Source of the DNA: Saprospirales bacterium
Lineage (GTDB): Bacteria; Bacteroidota; Bacteroidia; Chitinophagales; Saprospiraceae
Assembly (NCBI GenBank): GCA_003448025.1
Contig: DLXL01000181.1
Location: 1 to 5,444, forward strand
Length of the DNA: 5,444 nucleotides
Direction: 5' to 3'
The position numbers and the translations under genes are program-made. Of the stretch, positions 1-5,444 are shown one piece after another (the first letter of the stretch is position 1; each line of letters starts with the position of its first letter). A model generated the notes under the pieces. That model was not told the DNA's origin, did no database searches, and saw only the letters and a list, made by a program, of their open reading frames with translations.

Positions 1-1365
1 AATGATTTCCAATACTCTGGACAGTTCTATTTTGGAATTACCAAGGGTAATGTTTTCCACAATAGTACCTTTAAAAATGTCTTCCTGAGAGGAAAGATCG
101 CCAATATGTTCCCGCAGACTCCGCAAATCAAGATTTTGCTTCGGAAGGCCATTGAATAAAAGAGTGCCGGTAAAATCTCTCCTGACCACGGATAGAATTT
201 GCATCAGAGTACTTTTCCCGGAAGCAGCAAAACCTGCAACAGCGACCCGCTCTCCAGGCTTAATTCGAAGATTAATGTTTTTCAAAACCTTCGTTTCACC
301 ATCCATGAACTGGTAATTTAGATTGCGTATTTCCACTTCAAGAGGTTGAACGGCATTGCAAATTTCTTCTACCCGAATGCCTCCTTCTCTCTCCAAGGGT
401 AAATCTGCCACCTGACCAAGTTTTTCGGTTGCCGTAAGCACGTCGTAACCCGTTTCATGCAGGATAATTAACTTATCAACAGAATCTATCACAAACAAGA
501 TCAATATCTCCGCTGCAACAAACTGACCAATGTTCAATTGGTTTTGCATGACCAAAACACTACCCAGGACCAAAAAACTACCCAACGTAAGTACCCTGAA
601 CACCGTGCTGCTGACAAATTTCACCATCATGATACGCCAGTGCTTTGCTCTGGCTTCCAGGTATTTCGTTGTGATTTCATCCGTCCGGCGAATCGGGAAA
701 TCGTTTTCCCCGGCCAATTTAAAGGTAGCAGCCACCCGTGCCATCTCCTCCAGCCAAAATACCAGATTGTACTTATACTTGGACTCCTGGAGGCTGGATT
801 GAATACCCCATGGCGCAATGAAGTAGAAAAGCACCACAAGGATTCCCAGCAGCAACAAAGAAAAGAACAGGAAGGAAGCATGATAAATGGACAGCAACAG
901 TAAACTGAAGAAAATCTGCAGAATAGCCGTAATGCCATCTATAAGGATTTTTGGCAGTCCTTTTTGAATCAGTATGGTATCAAAAAAACGGTTTACCAAT
1001 TCCGGCAAGTACTCTTTGCGCAATAATTCCAGGTTTAAACGAGGAATCCTCAAGGCAAATTCCATGGCAGATTCTGTGAATATCCGGCGCTGTATAAACT
1101 CCATCACAGACAATTGCATGATCCTTAAAATTCCGGTCAAGGCAGCACCTACCAATACAAATGCAATCAGTAAGCCCCATGAAGCATTGATGCCCCCTCC
1201 GGCAATTTGACCAATGATCGCCTGGATACCAAGTGGAAGCGACAAATTGATCAAGCCGGCAATCAAGGCATATATGAATACATAGCGGATCTCCCTCCGA
1301 AACTGACCAAGCAGTTGAAGTACCCTTTTTTGAGGAGTTAACGATGTTTGAATGTGTGATTCCAT
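1..1365 (-). CDS. Type I ABC exporter, fused membrane + ATP-binding domains (partial, 3' end off the left edge)
   Basis: The minus strand is open for 455 codons from an ATG at 1365-1363 to the window edge. The N-terminal part is an ABC transporter transmembrane domain: hydrophobic stretches lie at about residues 28-52, 63-85, 140-184 and 252-298, with charged loops between. The ATPase domain starts near residue 343 and has the Walker A motif GFAASGKST at 378-386 and a Q-loop glutamine at 427 (SSQEDIF). The signature motif, Walker B and H-loop would lie beyond the edge. There is no C39 peptidase domain in front, so this is not a full bacteriocin-type peptidase exporter; the layout resembles the HlyB/LapB-like exporters that often pair with an HlyD adaptor, but no partner is visible here. 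It would sit in the inner membrane and move a substrate that cannot be told from this sequence. In-frame codons upstream of the ATG include a GTG, but no better start signal. It is divergent from the acyl-CoA reductase gene. Confidence 0.9.
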   Translation of the reverse strand, partial: MESHIQTSLTPQKRVLQLLGQFRREIRYVFIYALIAGLINLSLPLGIQAIIGQIAGGGINASWGLLIAFVLVGAALTGILRIMQLSVMEFIQRRIFTESAMEFALRIPRLNLELLRKEYLPELVNRFFDTILIQKGLPKILIDGITAILQIFFSLLLLSIYHASFLFFSLLLLGILVVLFYFIAPWGIQSSLQESKYKYNLVFWLEEMARVAATFKLAGENDFPIRRTDEITTKYLEARAKHWRIMMVKFVSSTVFRVLTLGSFLVLGSVLVMQNQLNIGQFVAAEILILFVIDSVDKLIILHETGYDVLTATEKLGQVADLPLEREGGIRVEEICNAVQPLEVEIRNLNYQFMDGETKVLKNINLRIKPGERVAVAGFAASGKSTLMQILSVVRRDFTGTLLFNGLPKQNLDLRSLREHIGDLSSQEDIFKGTIVENITLGNSKIELSRVLEII

Positions 1366-1413
1366 AGATAAATGACACCCCCGAAACACGAAGGGCCTGA
1401 AATTGTTTTCATA

Positions 1414-1436
1414 GCTATACTATCATTAATAGTAGC
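1414..1436. promoter_or_regulatory. Imperfect palindrome, possible operator
   Basis: The arms TACTAT (1418-1423) and ATAGTA (1429-1434) are perfect inverted repeats around a 5-nt centre, CATTA. Outer GC pairs (1414-1415 with 1435-1436) extend the symmetry if a 2-nt bulge is allowed. It lies about 50 bp before the exporter start and 100 bp before the reductase start, a reasonable place for a repressor site. The arms are short and AT-rich, so chance is a real alternative, and no regulator gene is nearby. Confidence 0.2.
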
Positions 1437-1513
1437 TTAACTTATTTTCGTTAATTTTCCATCCAATTCGACAATTATCAAAGGTTTACCCTCATTCCAA
1501 ATAGATCAATCCT

Positions 1514-1521
1514 TACCTTTG
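1514..1521 (+). promoter_or_regulatory. Bacteroidota-type -7 promoter element (TAnnTTTG) for the acyl-CoA reductase
   Basis: TACCTTTG matches the TAnnTTTG consensus used by the primary sigma factor of Bacteroidota at every fixed position. It sits 19 nt before the TTG start at 1541, which would put transcription start near 1527 and leave a very short leader. The partner -33 element is weak: TTTA at 1485-1488 is the nearest candidate and its 25-nt spacing is longer than usual. Confidence 0.5.
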
Positions 1522-1540
1522 TTGCTTAAATATTTGACTT

Positions 1541-2608
1541 TTGACCCTCGAAAAAAGAATTGCTTTACTTGCCGAACTGGGCCATTATTTGCGTACTGGT
1601 GGTGATGAAGCTTTGGATAATGTTATTCAACAGAGTTTTCAGGAGAATAAATGGTTCACTGAAGAGCACGTGCGTCATGCACTTAAAAGCATAGCTGAAC
1701 AGTTTTTAGACGCGCAAAAGCTGCAGGAATGGCTAAACACAAACTCCTGGTGGAGTAGTAACCCCAATCCCGCCCGCGATCTGATGCCTCTCTCCAAAAC
1801 CATTGGTATCGTGATGGCTGGAAATTTGCCATTAGTTGGCTTTCAGGACTGGATGTGTGTTTTTTTGATGGGCTACCGTTCCAAGGTAAAACTCAGCGAT
1901 AAAGATAAAAGATTGCTTCCATTTCTCGTCAGGAAAATGGGAGAATGGGCACATGAATCCTGGGCATTCACAGAATTTATTTCAGATGGTGAATTCCTGA
2001 AAGGTTTTGATGCCGTGATAGCCACCGGCAGTAACAATACAGCCCGGTATTTTGAACAATATTTTGGGAAATACCCGCATATCATTCGTAAAAACCGAAA
2101 TTCCGTTGCAGTACTGAATGGTTTGGAAACCAGAGACGCATTAATGGCACTTGGCCGTGATATTTTTATGTATTTCGGACTTGGCTGCCGGAATGTGAGC
2201 AAACTGTATGTGCCACACGGCTATCAATTCGACTTCTTGTTAGAAACTTTGCACGAGTACAGAGAAATTGTCAACCACGATAAATATAAGAATAACTTTG
2301 ACTACAACTTTACGTTGTTAATCCTCAATAACATCCCTCATCTAAATAATGGGTGTTTGCTGTTAACCGAAAATGCCTCCTTACAGGCGCGTATCGCCTC
2401 TGTACATTATGAATATTATGATGATGTTGCGGAGTTGGATGACTTGCTTGCCGCCAAAAGGGAAGAAATTCAGTGTGTGGTAGGCAACACCCAAATTACC
2501 GGCTTTCCGGTAATCCCTTTCGGTCAAAGTCAGGAGCCAGGATTGAGTGACTACCCTGATGGGGTAGATATCATGCAGTTTCTGGCAAGTCTTCATGGCG
2601 CGACTTAA
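1541..2608 (+). CDS. Acyl-CoA reductase, LuxC family
   Basis: The 355-residue product belongs to the LuxC-type acyl-CoA reductases, which reduce fatty acyl-CoA (or an acyl-enzyme) to an aldehyde with NADPH, passing through a cysteine thioester. Visible family segments are IVMAGNLPLVGFQD (90-103), the nucleotide-binding-type stretch ATGSNNTARYFEQYFGKYP (161-179), and YFGLGCRNVSKLYVP (211-225), where C216 is the expected catalytic cysteine. DKYKNNFDYN (247-256) is also typical of the Bacteroidota members. The start is taken as TTG at 1541: an in-frame TGA at 1535-1537 rules out anything further upstream except CTT, and the next ATG (codon 82) would remove conserved sequence. No Shine-Dalgarno site precedes it. 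LuxA/B luciferase and LuxD/E partners are absent, so bioluminescence is not suggested; the aldehyde's fate is unknown. The gene is transcribed alone and its 3' end overlaps the convergent neighbour. Confidence 0.9.
   Translation: MTLEKRIALLAELGHYLRTGGDEALDNVIQQSFQENKWFTEEHVRHALKSIAEQFLDAQKLQEWLNTNSWWSSNPNPARDLMPLSKTIGIVMAGNLPLVGFQDWMCVFLMGYRSKVKLSDKDKRLLPFLVRKMGEWAHESWAFTEFISDGEFLKGFDAVIATGSNNTARYFEQYFGKYPHIIRKNRNSVAVLNGLETRDALMALGRDIFMYFGLGCRNVSKLYVPHGYQFDFLLETLHEYREIVNHDKYKNNFDYNFTLLILNNIPHLNNGCLLLTENASLQARIASVHYEYYDDVAELDDLLAAKREEIQCVVGNTQITGFPVIPFGQSQEPGLSDYPDGVDIMQFLASLHGAT
2495..2514 (-). terminator. Perfect 8-bp hairpin, possible terminator of the NAD(P)HX repair gene, inside the reductase coding region
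   Basis: ATTACCGG (2495-2502) and CCGGTAAT (2507-2514) are perfect inverted repeats around a 4-nt loop. On the minus strand the hairpin lies 56 nt past the stop codon of the NAD(P)HX epimerase/dehydratase gene and is followed by only a broken T-run (TTTGGGTGTT if read from the last stem base), which is weak for an intrinsic terminator. The same bases encode Q-I-T-G-F-P-V-I of the reductase, so the symmetry could be a coding accident. Confidence 0.3.
2571..2608. other. Tail-to-tail overlap of two convergent genes (38 bp)
   Basis: The last codons and TAA of the reductase gene (plus strand, stop at 2606-2608) and the last codons and TGA of the NAD(P)HX repair gene (minus strand, stop at 2573-2571) share these 38 bp. 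Both C-terminal ends look natural, so neither frame seems mispredicted. Transcripts from the two strands would be complementary here and beyond unless stopped within the opposing gene. Confidence 0.85.
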
Positions 2609-4106
2609 GTTTATTCCAGGCTTCAGGGATACACTTTATCAAATCACCGGCAATCATCCCGGTCTCTCCATATCGATTTGCAGCAAAATCGCCGGCCAGA
2701 CCATGTAGATATACACCAAGCAAAGCAGCCTCTTCCGGTGCATATCCCTGCGCCAGCAAACCGGTAATCATCCCGGTGAGTACATCTCCGGAACCACCGG
2801 TGGCCATACCAGCATTTCCGGTGGTATTAAACCAGCAAGAGCCATCAGGCAGGGCAATGCAGGTGTGAGCTCCTTTTAGCACAATGGTTACCTGGTGTTC
2901 TACCGCCTTTGCCCGCTGAAGTTCATGGCGTTGAAAATCGTTGGTTGAAACACCAAACAATCGCTCAAATTCCTTGACATGGGGTGTCAAAACAACCCTT
3001 TTTGGAATAAATACCCACCAGTCAGGGTTTTCCGATAAAATATTGAGGGCATCTGCATCCAGCACTACCGGACTTTTACAGGACTGTATAAGCCCTTGCA
3101 GTGCCAAAATCGTCTCTGGATGACGATCAATACCAGGACCAATACCAATAGCAGCATAGGCGTCCAGATCAGGGATTGCAGACCAATACTTTGCTCTTTT
3201 ATCAGGGCTGTACATAGCCTCCGGAACAGCTGTTTGGAGTACCAGATTCCCGCAGCGCGGGCTATGAACACTTAACAACCCGGTTCCGGAGCGAAGACAT
3301 GCACGGGCACACAGAACGGCCGCCCCCATTTTACCAAAACTTCCGGCAATCAGCAAGGCATGTCCGAAGGTACCTTTATGTGCAAATTTGGCCCGTGGTT
3401 TTACCCAGCTTGAAGCTTCTACAAGGGTTAAGCAGTGCTCTTTTGAGTCTGCCTCTTTTTCATATGCCGGGGATAATCCAATACTGCGAACGGTCCATTC
3501 TCCTACCCTTTCTGCATTCTCAGCAAAGAAAAACGCTTTTTTGGGACGCTCAAAGGAAAACGTACGATCTGCATGGACAACTGCATGGCCGGGTGTATGC
3601 TGATCTGCCAACAAGCCACTGGGTAAGTCAATGGAAAGCACTTCATTGGGCAGGGCATTAATCTTCATAACCAAATCTGCCCAAACGCCTTCAAGAACTC
3701 TGTTCAACCCGGAACCAAAAAGCGCGTCTATTACCAGCACATTGGCAGGCATTGGACTGAAGTCGGCGGCGTTATGCCAGATTTCTATTTGAACCTGGCC
3801 ATTTGACGGAAGCAAAGCCATTTGCCTGTCAAAATCTTCACTATGTTTCCCGTTAAAATCACACACCACTACCTTCGCATCATAATCTTCCCAGCAAAGG
3901 TGCCTGGCAAGTGCCACCCCATCACCACCATTGTTGCCGGTACCACAAAGAATCAAAACCGGTCTGATGCGGGACGGATAAGTATGGATAAACCAGTCTG
4001 AGAGCACCTGAACAGCACGGTTCATCAATTCAAAAGAGGTAATAGGCTCCCGATCCATGGTAAAAGCATCCCAGGCACGGGTTTGAGCAGCAGAATAAAT
4101 TTTCAT
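2571..4106 (-). CDS. nnr: Bifunctional NAD(P)H-hydrate epimerase / ADP-dependent NAD(P)H-hydrate dehydratase
   Basis: The 511-residue protein repairs hydrated NADH and NADPH (NAD(P)HX) in the cytosol: the N-terminal YjeF_N domain interconverts the R and S epimers and the C-terminal ribokinase-like domain dehydrates S-NAD(P)HX using ADP (ATP in eukaryotes). The epimerase half (about 1-215) shows GTGNNGGDG at 55-63, DALFGSG at 127-133 and DLPSG at 160-164. The dehydratase half (about 228-500) shows HKGTFGHALLIAGS at 243-256, GIGPGI at 321-326, LDADALN at 349-355, TPHVKEFERL at 374-383, and the nucleotide-binding segment NAGMATGGSGDVLTG at 431-445, with D441 the likely catalytic base. Length and domain order are normal for the fused bacterial enzyme, with no sign of damage. 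The ATG at 4106 gives the expected N-terminus (MKIYSAAQTRAWD); only a weak AGG precedes it. It is divergent from the CoA-transferase gene across 32 bp and converges on the reductase gene. Confidence 0.95.
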   Translation of the reverse strand: MKIYSAAQTRAWDAFTMDREPITSFELMNRAVQVLSDWFIHTYPSRIRPVLILCGTGNNGGDGVALARHLCWEDYDAKVVVCDFNGKHSEDFDRQMALLPSNGQVQIEIWHNAADFSPMPANVLVIDALFGSGLNRVLEGVWADLVMKINALPNEVLSIDLPSGLLADQHTPGHAVVHADRTFSFERPKKAFFFAENAERVGEWTVRSIGLSPAYEKEADSKEHCLTLVEASSWVKPRAKFAHKGTFGHALLIAGSFGKMGAAVLCARACLRSGTGLLSVHSPRCGNLVLQTAVPEAMYSPDKRAKYWSAIPDLDAYAAIGIGPGIDRHPETILALQGLIQSCKSPVVLDADALNILSENPDWWVFIPKRVVLTPHVKEFERLFGVSTNDFQRHELQRAKAVEHQVTIVLKGAHTCIALPDGSCWFNTTGNAGMATGGSGDVLTGMITGLLAQGYAPEEAALLGVYLHGLAGDFAANRYGETGMIAGDLIKCIPEAWNKLKSRHEDLPETA

Positions 4107-4138
4107 AACCTGAATGGTGTGCGTAACATAGAATCAAC
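4107..4138. promoter_or_regulatory. Short divergent gap that must lie within or beside two promoters
   Basis: Only 32 bp separate the starts of the NAD(P)HX repair gene and the CoA-transferase gene, so each promoter probably reaches into the other gene's coding sequence. On the plus strand TAAATTTT (4096-4103) matches TAnnTTTG at all but the last base. Its only TTTG upstream nearby, at 4082-4085, is too close (10 nt) to be a proper -33 element. No convincing element is seen for the leftward gene. Confidence 0.3.
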
Positions 4139-5218
4139 ATGCAAGATACGTTTTTTAAAGGATTGAAAGTAGTTGAATTTGCCAGCGTGCTGGCCGGCCC
4201 GGCAGTGGGTATGTTTTTCGCTGAACTTGGTGCAGAAGTGATCAAAATTGAAAACAAAACCACCGGAGGGGATGTCACACGAGCATGGAAACAACCCTCC
4301 GAATCCCCTGATTCTCCTATTTCAGCCTATTGGTGCAGTGTAAACTGGGGTAAAAAGCATCTATTGCTGGATTTAACCCAAACAGAGGATCATTCATTAG
4401 CCATCCAATTAGCCAGCGAAGCAGATGTGGTTATTTCCAATTTCAAACCTTCGTCAGCAAGGAAGATGCAATTGGATCCTGATACTTTATCCAAACTGAA
4501 TCCGGGCCTTATTTACGCCCAGCTCAATGCTTTTTCCGACCCGGAGGACGAAAGTCCGGCATTTGATGCGGTATTGCAGGCAGAAGCCGGCTTTATGTAT
4601 ATGAATGGCGAGGCCGAACGCCCACCCGTAAAAATGCCAGTAGCTTTAATCGATATACTGGCCGCACACCAGTTGAAAGAAGCCATCTTGCTGGGTCTGA
4701 TCCATAAGGCTCGCACCGGTAAAGGATGTACGGTATCCGCCTCCCTGATGGAGTCAGCACTGGCATCCCTGGCCAATCAGGCATGCAACTACCTGATGAA
4801 TGGGTCCATACCTCAGCGCATGGGTACCCGCCACCCCAATATTGCACCGTACGGAGATACTTATCTTTGTGCCGACGGACAAATCCTTCTGCTGGCGGTA
4901 GGTACAGAGCGACAATTTTCCCAACTTTGCCGGGCTTTAGGACTGGAGCATTTACTGACACATCCTGATTATCAAACCAATTAAGCCAGGGTAGTTCACA
5001 GAATCTCGCTTAATGAACTGCTGGGAGCCCAAATCAGCCATTTTCAACTGGATGAAATCATTGTAAATCTTCAGGCAGCAAAAGTACCGGCCGCCCGGAT
5101 TCGCGACAGAGCTTCGGTGTTTCAATTGCCTGCCGCAAAGTCTATGATACTGGATGAAACCCTTGAAAATGGACAACTTACCAGGCGAATGAAAACAATT
5201 GCTTTTAAAATGAGTTAG
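4139..5218 (+). pseudogene. Family III CoA-transferase (CaiB/BaiF type), interrupted by an in-frame TAA
   Basis: Family III CoA-transferases move CoA between carboxylic acids through an aspartyl-CoA intermediate and work as interlocked dimers in the cytosol. The frame opens at ATG 4139 and gives 281 residues before TAA at 4982-4984. Typical segments are the N-terminal LKVVEFASVLAGPAVGMFFAELGAEVIKIE (9-38, described by position: VLAGP at 17-21, GAEVIKIE at 31-38), VNWGKKHLLLDL (68-79), DAVLQAEAGFMYMNGE (143-158), and the active-site region VALIDILAA (168-176), where D172 lines up with the catalytic Asp169 of formyl-CoA transferase. KARTGKGCTVSASLMESAL (190-208) follows. Without the TAA the product would be 359 residues, normal for the family; the truncated form lacks 77 C-terminal residues. 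Everything else, including the active site, is intact, so this is a very recent lesion, a sequence error, or a tolerated truncation. The substrate is not identifiable. The mrp-like gene follows at 22 bp. Confidence 0.85.
4985..5218 (+). other. Severed C-terminal coding segment of the CoA-transferase
   Basis: This stretch stays open for 77 codons in exactly the frame used before the TAA and ends at TAG 5216-5218. It reads as the family's small-domain C-terminus: ARVVHRISLNELL, then LDEIIVNLQAAKVPAARIRD with the common V-P-A turn, and a closing TRRMKTIAFKMS. Its first possible in-frame start codons lie deep inside it, so independent translation of a useful protein is unlikely. Codon use and composition look the same as in the upstream part. 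Confidence 0.8.
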
Positions 5219-5223
5219 GAGGG
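5217..5223 (+). promoter_or_regulatory. Shine-Dalgarno-like AGGAGGG overlapping the CoA-transferase stop
   Basis: AGGAGGG is a strong anti-Shine-Dalgarno match, but it ends 17 nt before the ATG at 5241, too far for normal spacing. An in-frame TTG at 5226 is too close (2 nt). Bacteroidota generally make little use of such sites, so this may be chance or a weak coupling signal between the two genes. Confidence 0.2.
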
Positions 5224-5240
5224 CATTGCTCTTCATTGTT

Positions 5241-5444
5241 ATGGAAAAAGAAAAAATACTGGATGCCCTTAAAAATGTGCGCGACCCACAAACAGGGCGC
5301 GACATTGTGAGTGCCGGCATGGTGCAAGACCTTGAAATCCAAGGTAATAACATCAATTTTAAGCTCGCAATTCCCAATCTGCAAATGGCTGGAAAGGCAG
5401 AGTTAAACTTTGCCTGCATAGGAGCTATTGCAGAAGTCTTCCCT
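5241..5444 (+). CDS. Mrp/NBP35-type iron-sulfur cluster carrier, N-terminal DUF59 domain (partial, 3' end off the right edge)
   Basis: Sixty-eight codons are open from ATG 5241 to the edge. The start MEKEKILDALKNVRDPQTGRD, seen as ILDALKNV (6-13), the conserved DP (15-16) and the following DIVSAGMVQDLEI (21-33), matches the MIP18/DUF59 domain that heads many Mrp (ApbC) P-loop proteins, which carry and deliver iron-sulfur clusters in the cytosol. The P-loop ATPase domain that would prove this lies past the edge, so a stand-alone DUF59 protein such as a SufT- or PaaD-like one remains possible. Where many Mrp relatives carry a TTPACP-like segment, this protein has AIPNLQMAG (44-52), so that cysteine is missing; C59 (NFACIGAIAE) remains. 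It follows the broken CoA-transferase by 22 bp on the same strand and is probably co-transcribed. Confidence 0.7.
   Translation, partial: MEKEKILDALKNVRDPQTGRDIVSAGMVQDLEIQGNNINFKLAIPNLQMAGKAELNFACIGAIAEVFP

Larger units (their letters stand above)
1366..1540. other. Divergent intergenic region between the ABC exporter and acyl-CoA reductase genes
   Basis: This 175-bp AT-rich gap separates two genes reading outward, so it must hold the start signals for both. A perfect TAnnTTTG element serves the rightward gene. I see no equally good element for the leftward exporter: its strand has TTTG near 1483-1480, but no TAnnTTTG follows at the usual distance. A small imperfect palindrome lies in the exporter-proximal half. 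No open frame or RNA gene is evident. Confidence 0.6.

Noticed and set aside
530..1378. Open frames on both strands across the exporter gene (for example 538-903 plus and 980-1378 minus).
   Set aside because: They lie in other frames of a clearly conserved ABC exporter, and their translations are low-complexity or unlike any family I know. The real frame is open across the whole region to the window edge.
2639..2779. Direct repeat AATCATCCCGG occurring twice, near 2650 and 2767.
   Set aside because: Both copies encode the same short peptide T-G-M-I in the dehydratase domain, so the repeat follows from the protein sequence.
2794..2803. Perfect 10-bp palindrome CCACCGGTGG.
   Set aside because: It falls in codons of the conserved glycine-rich nucleotide-binding motif, where CC/GG-rich codons make such symmetry likely; no regulatory role is suggested inside a gene.
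4982..4984. Recoding of the stop as selenocysteine or pyrrolysine.
   Set aside because: Those use TGA and TAG; this codon is TAA, and no recoding element is apparent.
1541..4984. A new acyl-CoA/NAD(P)H metabolic operon made of the reductase, the NAD(P)HX repair enzyme and the CoA-transferase.
   Set aside because: The genes alternate in direction and cannot share a transcript, and the repair enzyme is a general housekeeping function.
4985..5218. A frameshift as the cause of the broken CoA-transferase.
   Set aside because: The homologous C-terminal sequence continues in the same frame directly after the TAA, so only a nonsense change is needed.

Overview
The window looks like part of a Bacteroidota chromosome (inference). 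The DNA is slightly AT-rich by eye, and a perfect Bacteroidota-type -7 element (TAnnTTTG) lies just before one gene. Shine-Dalgarno sites are mostly absent. The LuxC-like acyl-CoA reductase is of the stand-alone kind I associate with this phylum. I cannot fix the genus; a Saprospiraceae- or Chitinophagales-like bacterium is possible but unproven. No RNA gene, CRISPR array, insertion sequence or phage gene is visible.

Layout. (1) 1..1365, minus: 5' part of a type I ABC exporter with fused membrane and ATPase domains, cut by the left edge just after the Q-loop. (2) 1366..1540: divergent intergenic region with the promoter of the next gene and a small imperfect palindrome. (3) 1541..2608, plus: LuxC-family acyl-CoA reductase, probably with a TTG start. 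(4) 2571..4106, minus: bifunctional NAD(P)HX epimerase/dehydratase; its last 38 bp overlap the end of the reductase gene tail to tail. (5) 4107..4138: a 32-bp divergent gap. (6) 4139..5218, plus: a family III (CaiB/BaiF) CoA-transferase whose reading frame is broken by one in-frame TAA at 4982-4984; the remaining 77 codons continue in the same frame and still read like the C-terminus of the family. (7) 5241..5444, plus: N-terminal part of a DUF59/Mrp-type iron-sulfur carrier, cut by the right edge.

The genes are arranged as singletons or pairs in alternating directions, so they do not form one operon. Only the CoA-transferase and the mrp-like gene (22 bp apart, same strand) look co-transcribed. 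Two genes handle CoA thioesters (acyl-CoA reductase, CoA-transferase) and one repairs damaged NAD(P)H, but a shared pathway is only a guess. Overall this reads as ordinary housekeeping and accessory metabolism. The items most worth a second look are the single-nonsense interruption of the CoA-transferase and the overlapping convergent gene ends with a perfect hairpin inside the reductase coding sequence. I see no convincing new multi-gene system.
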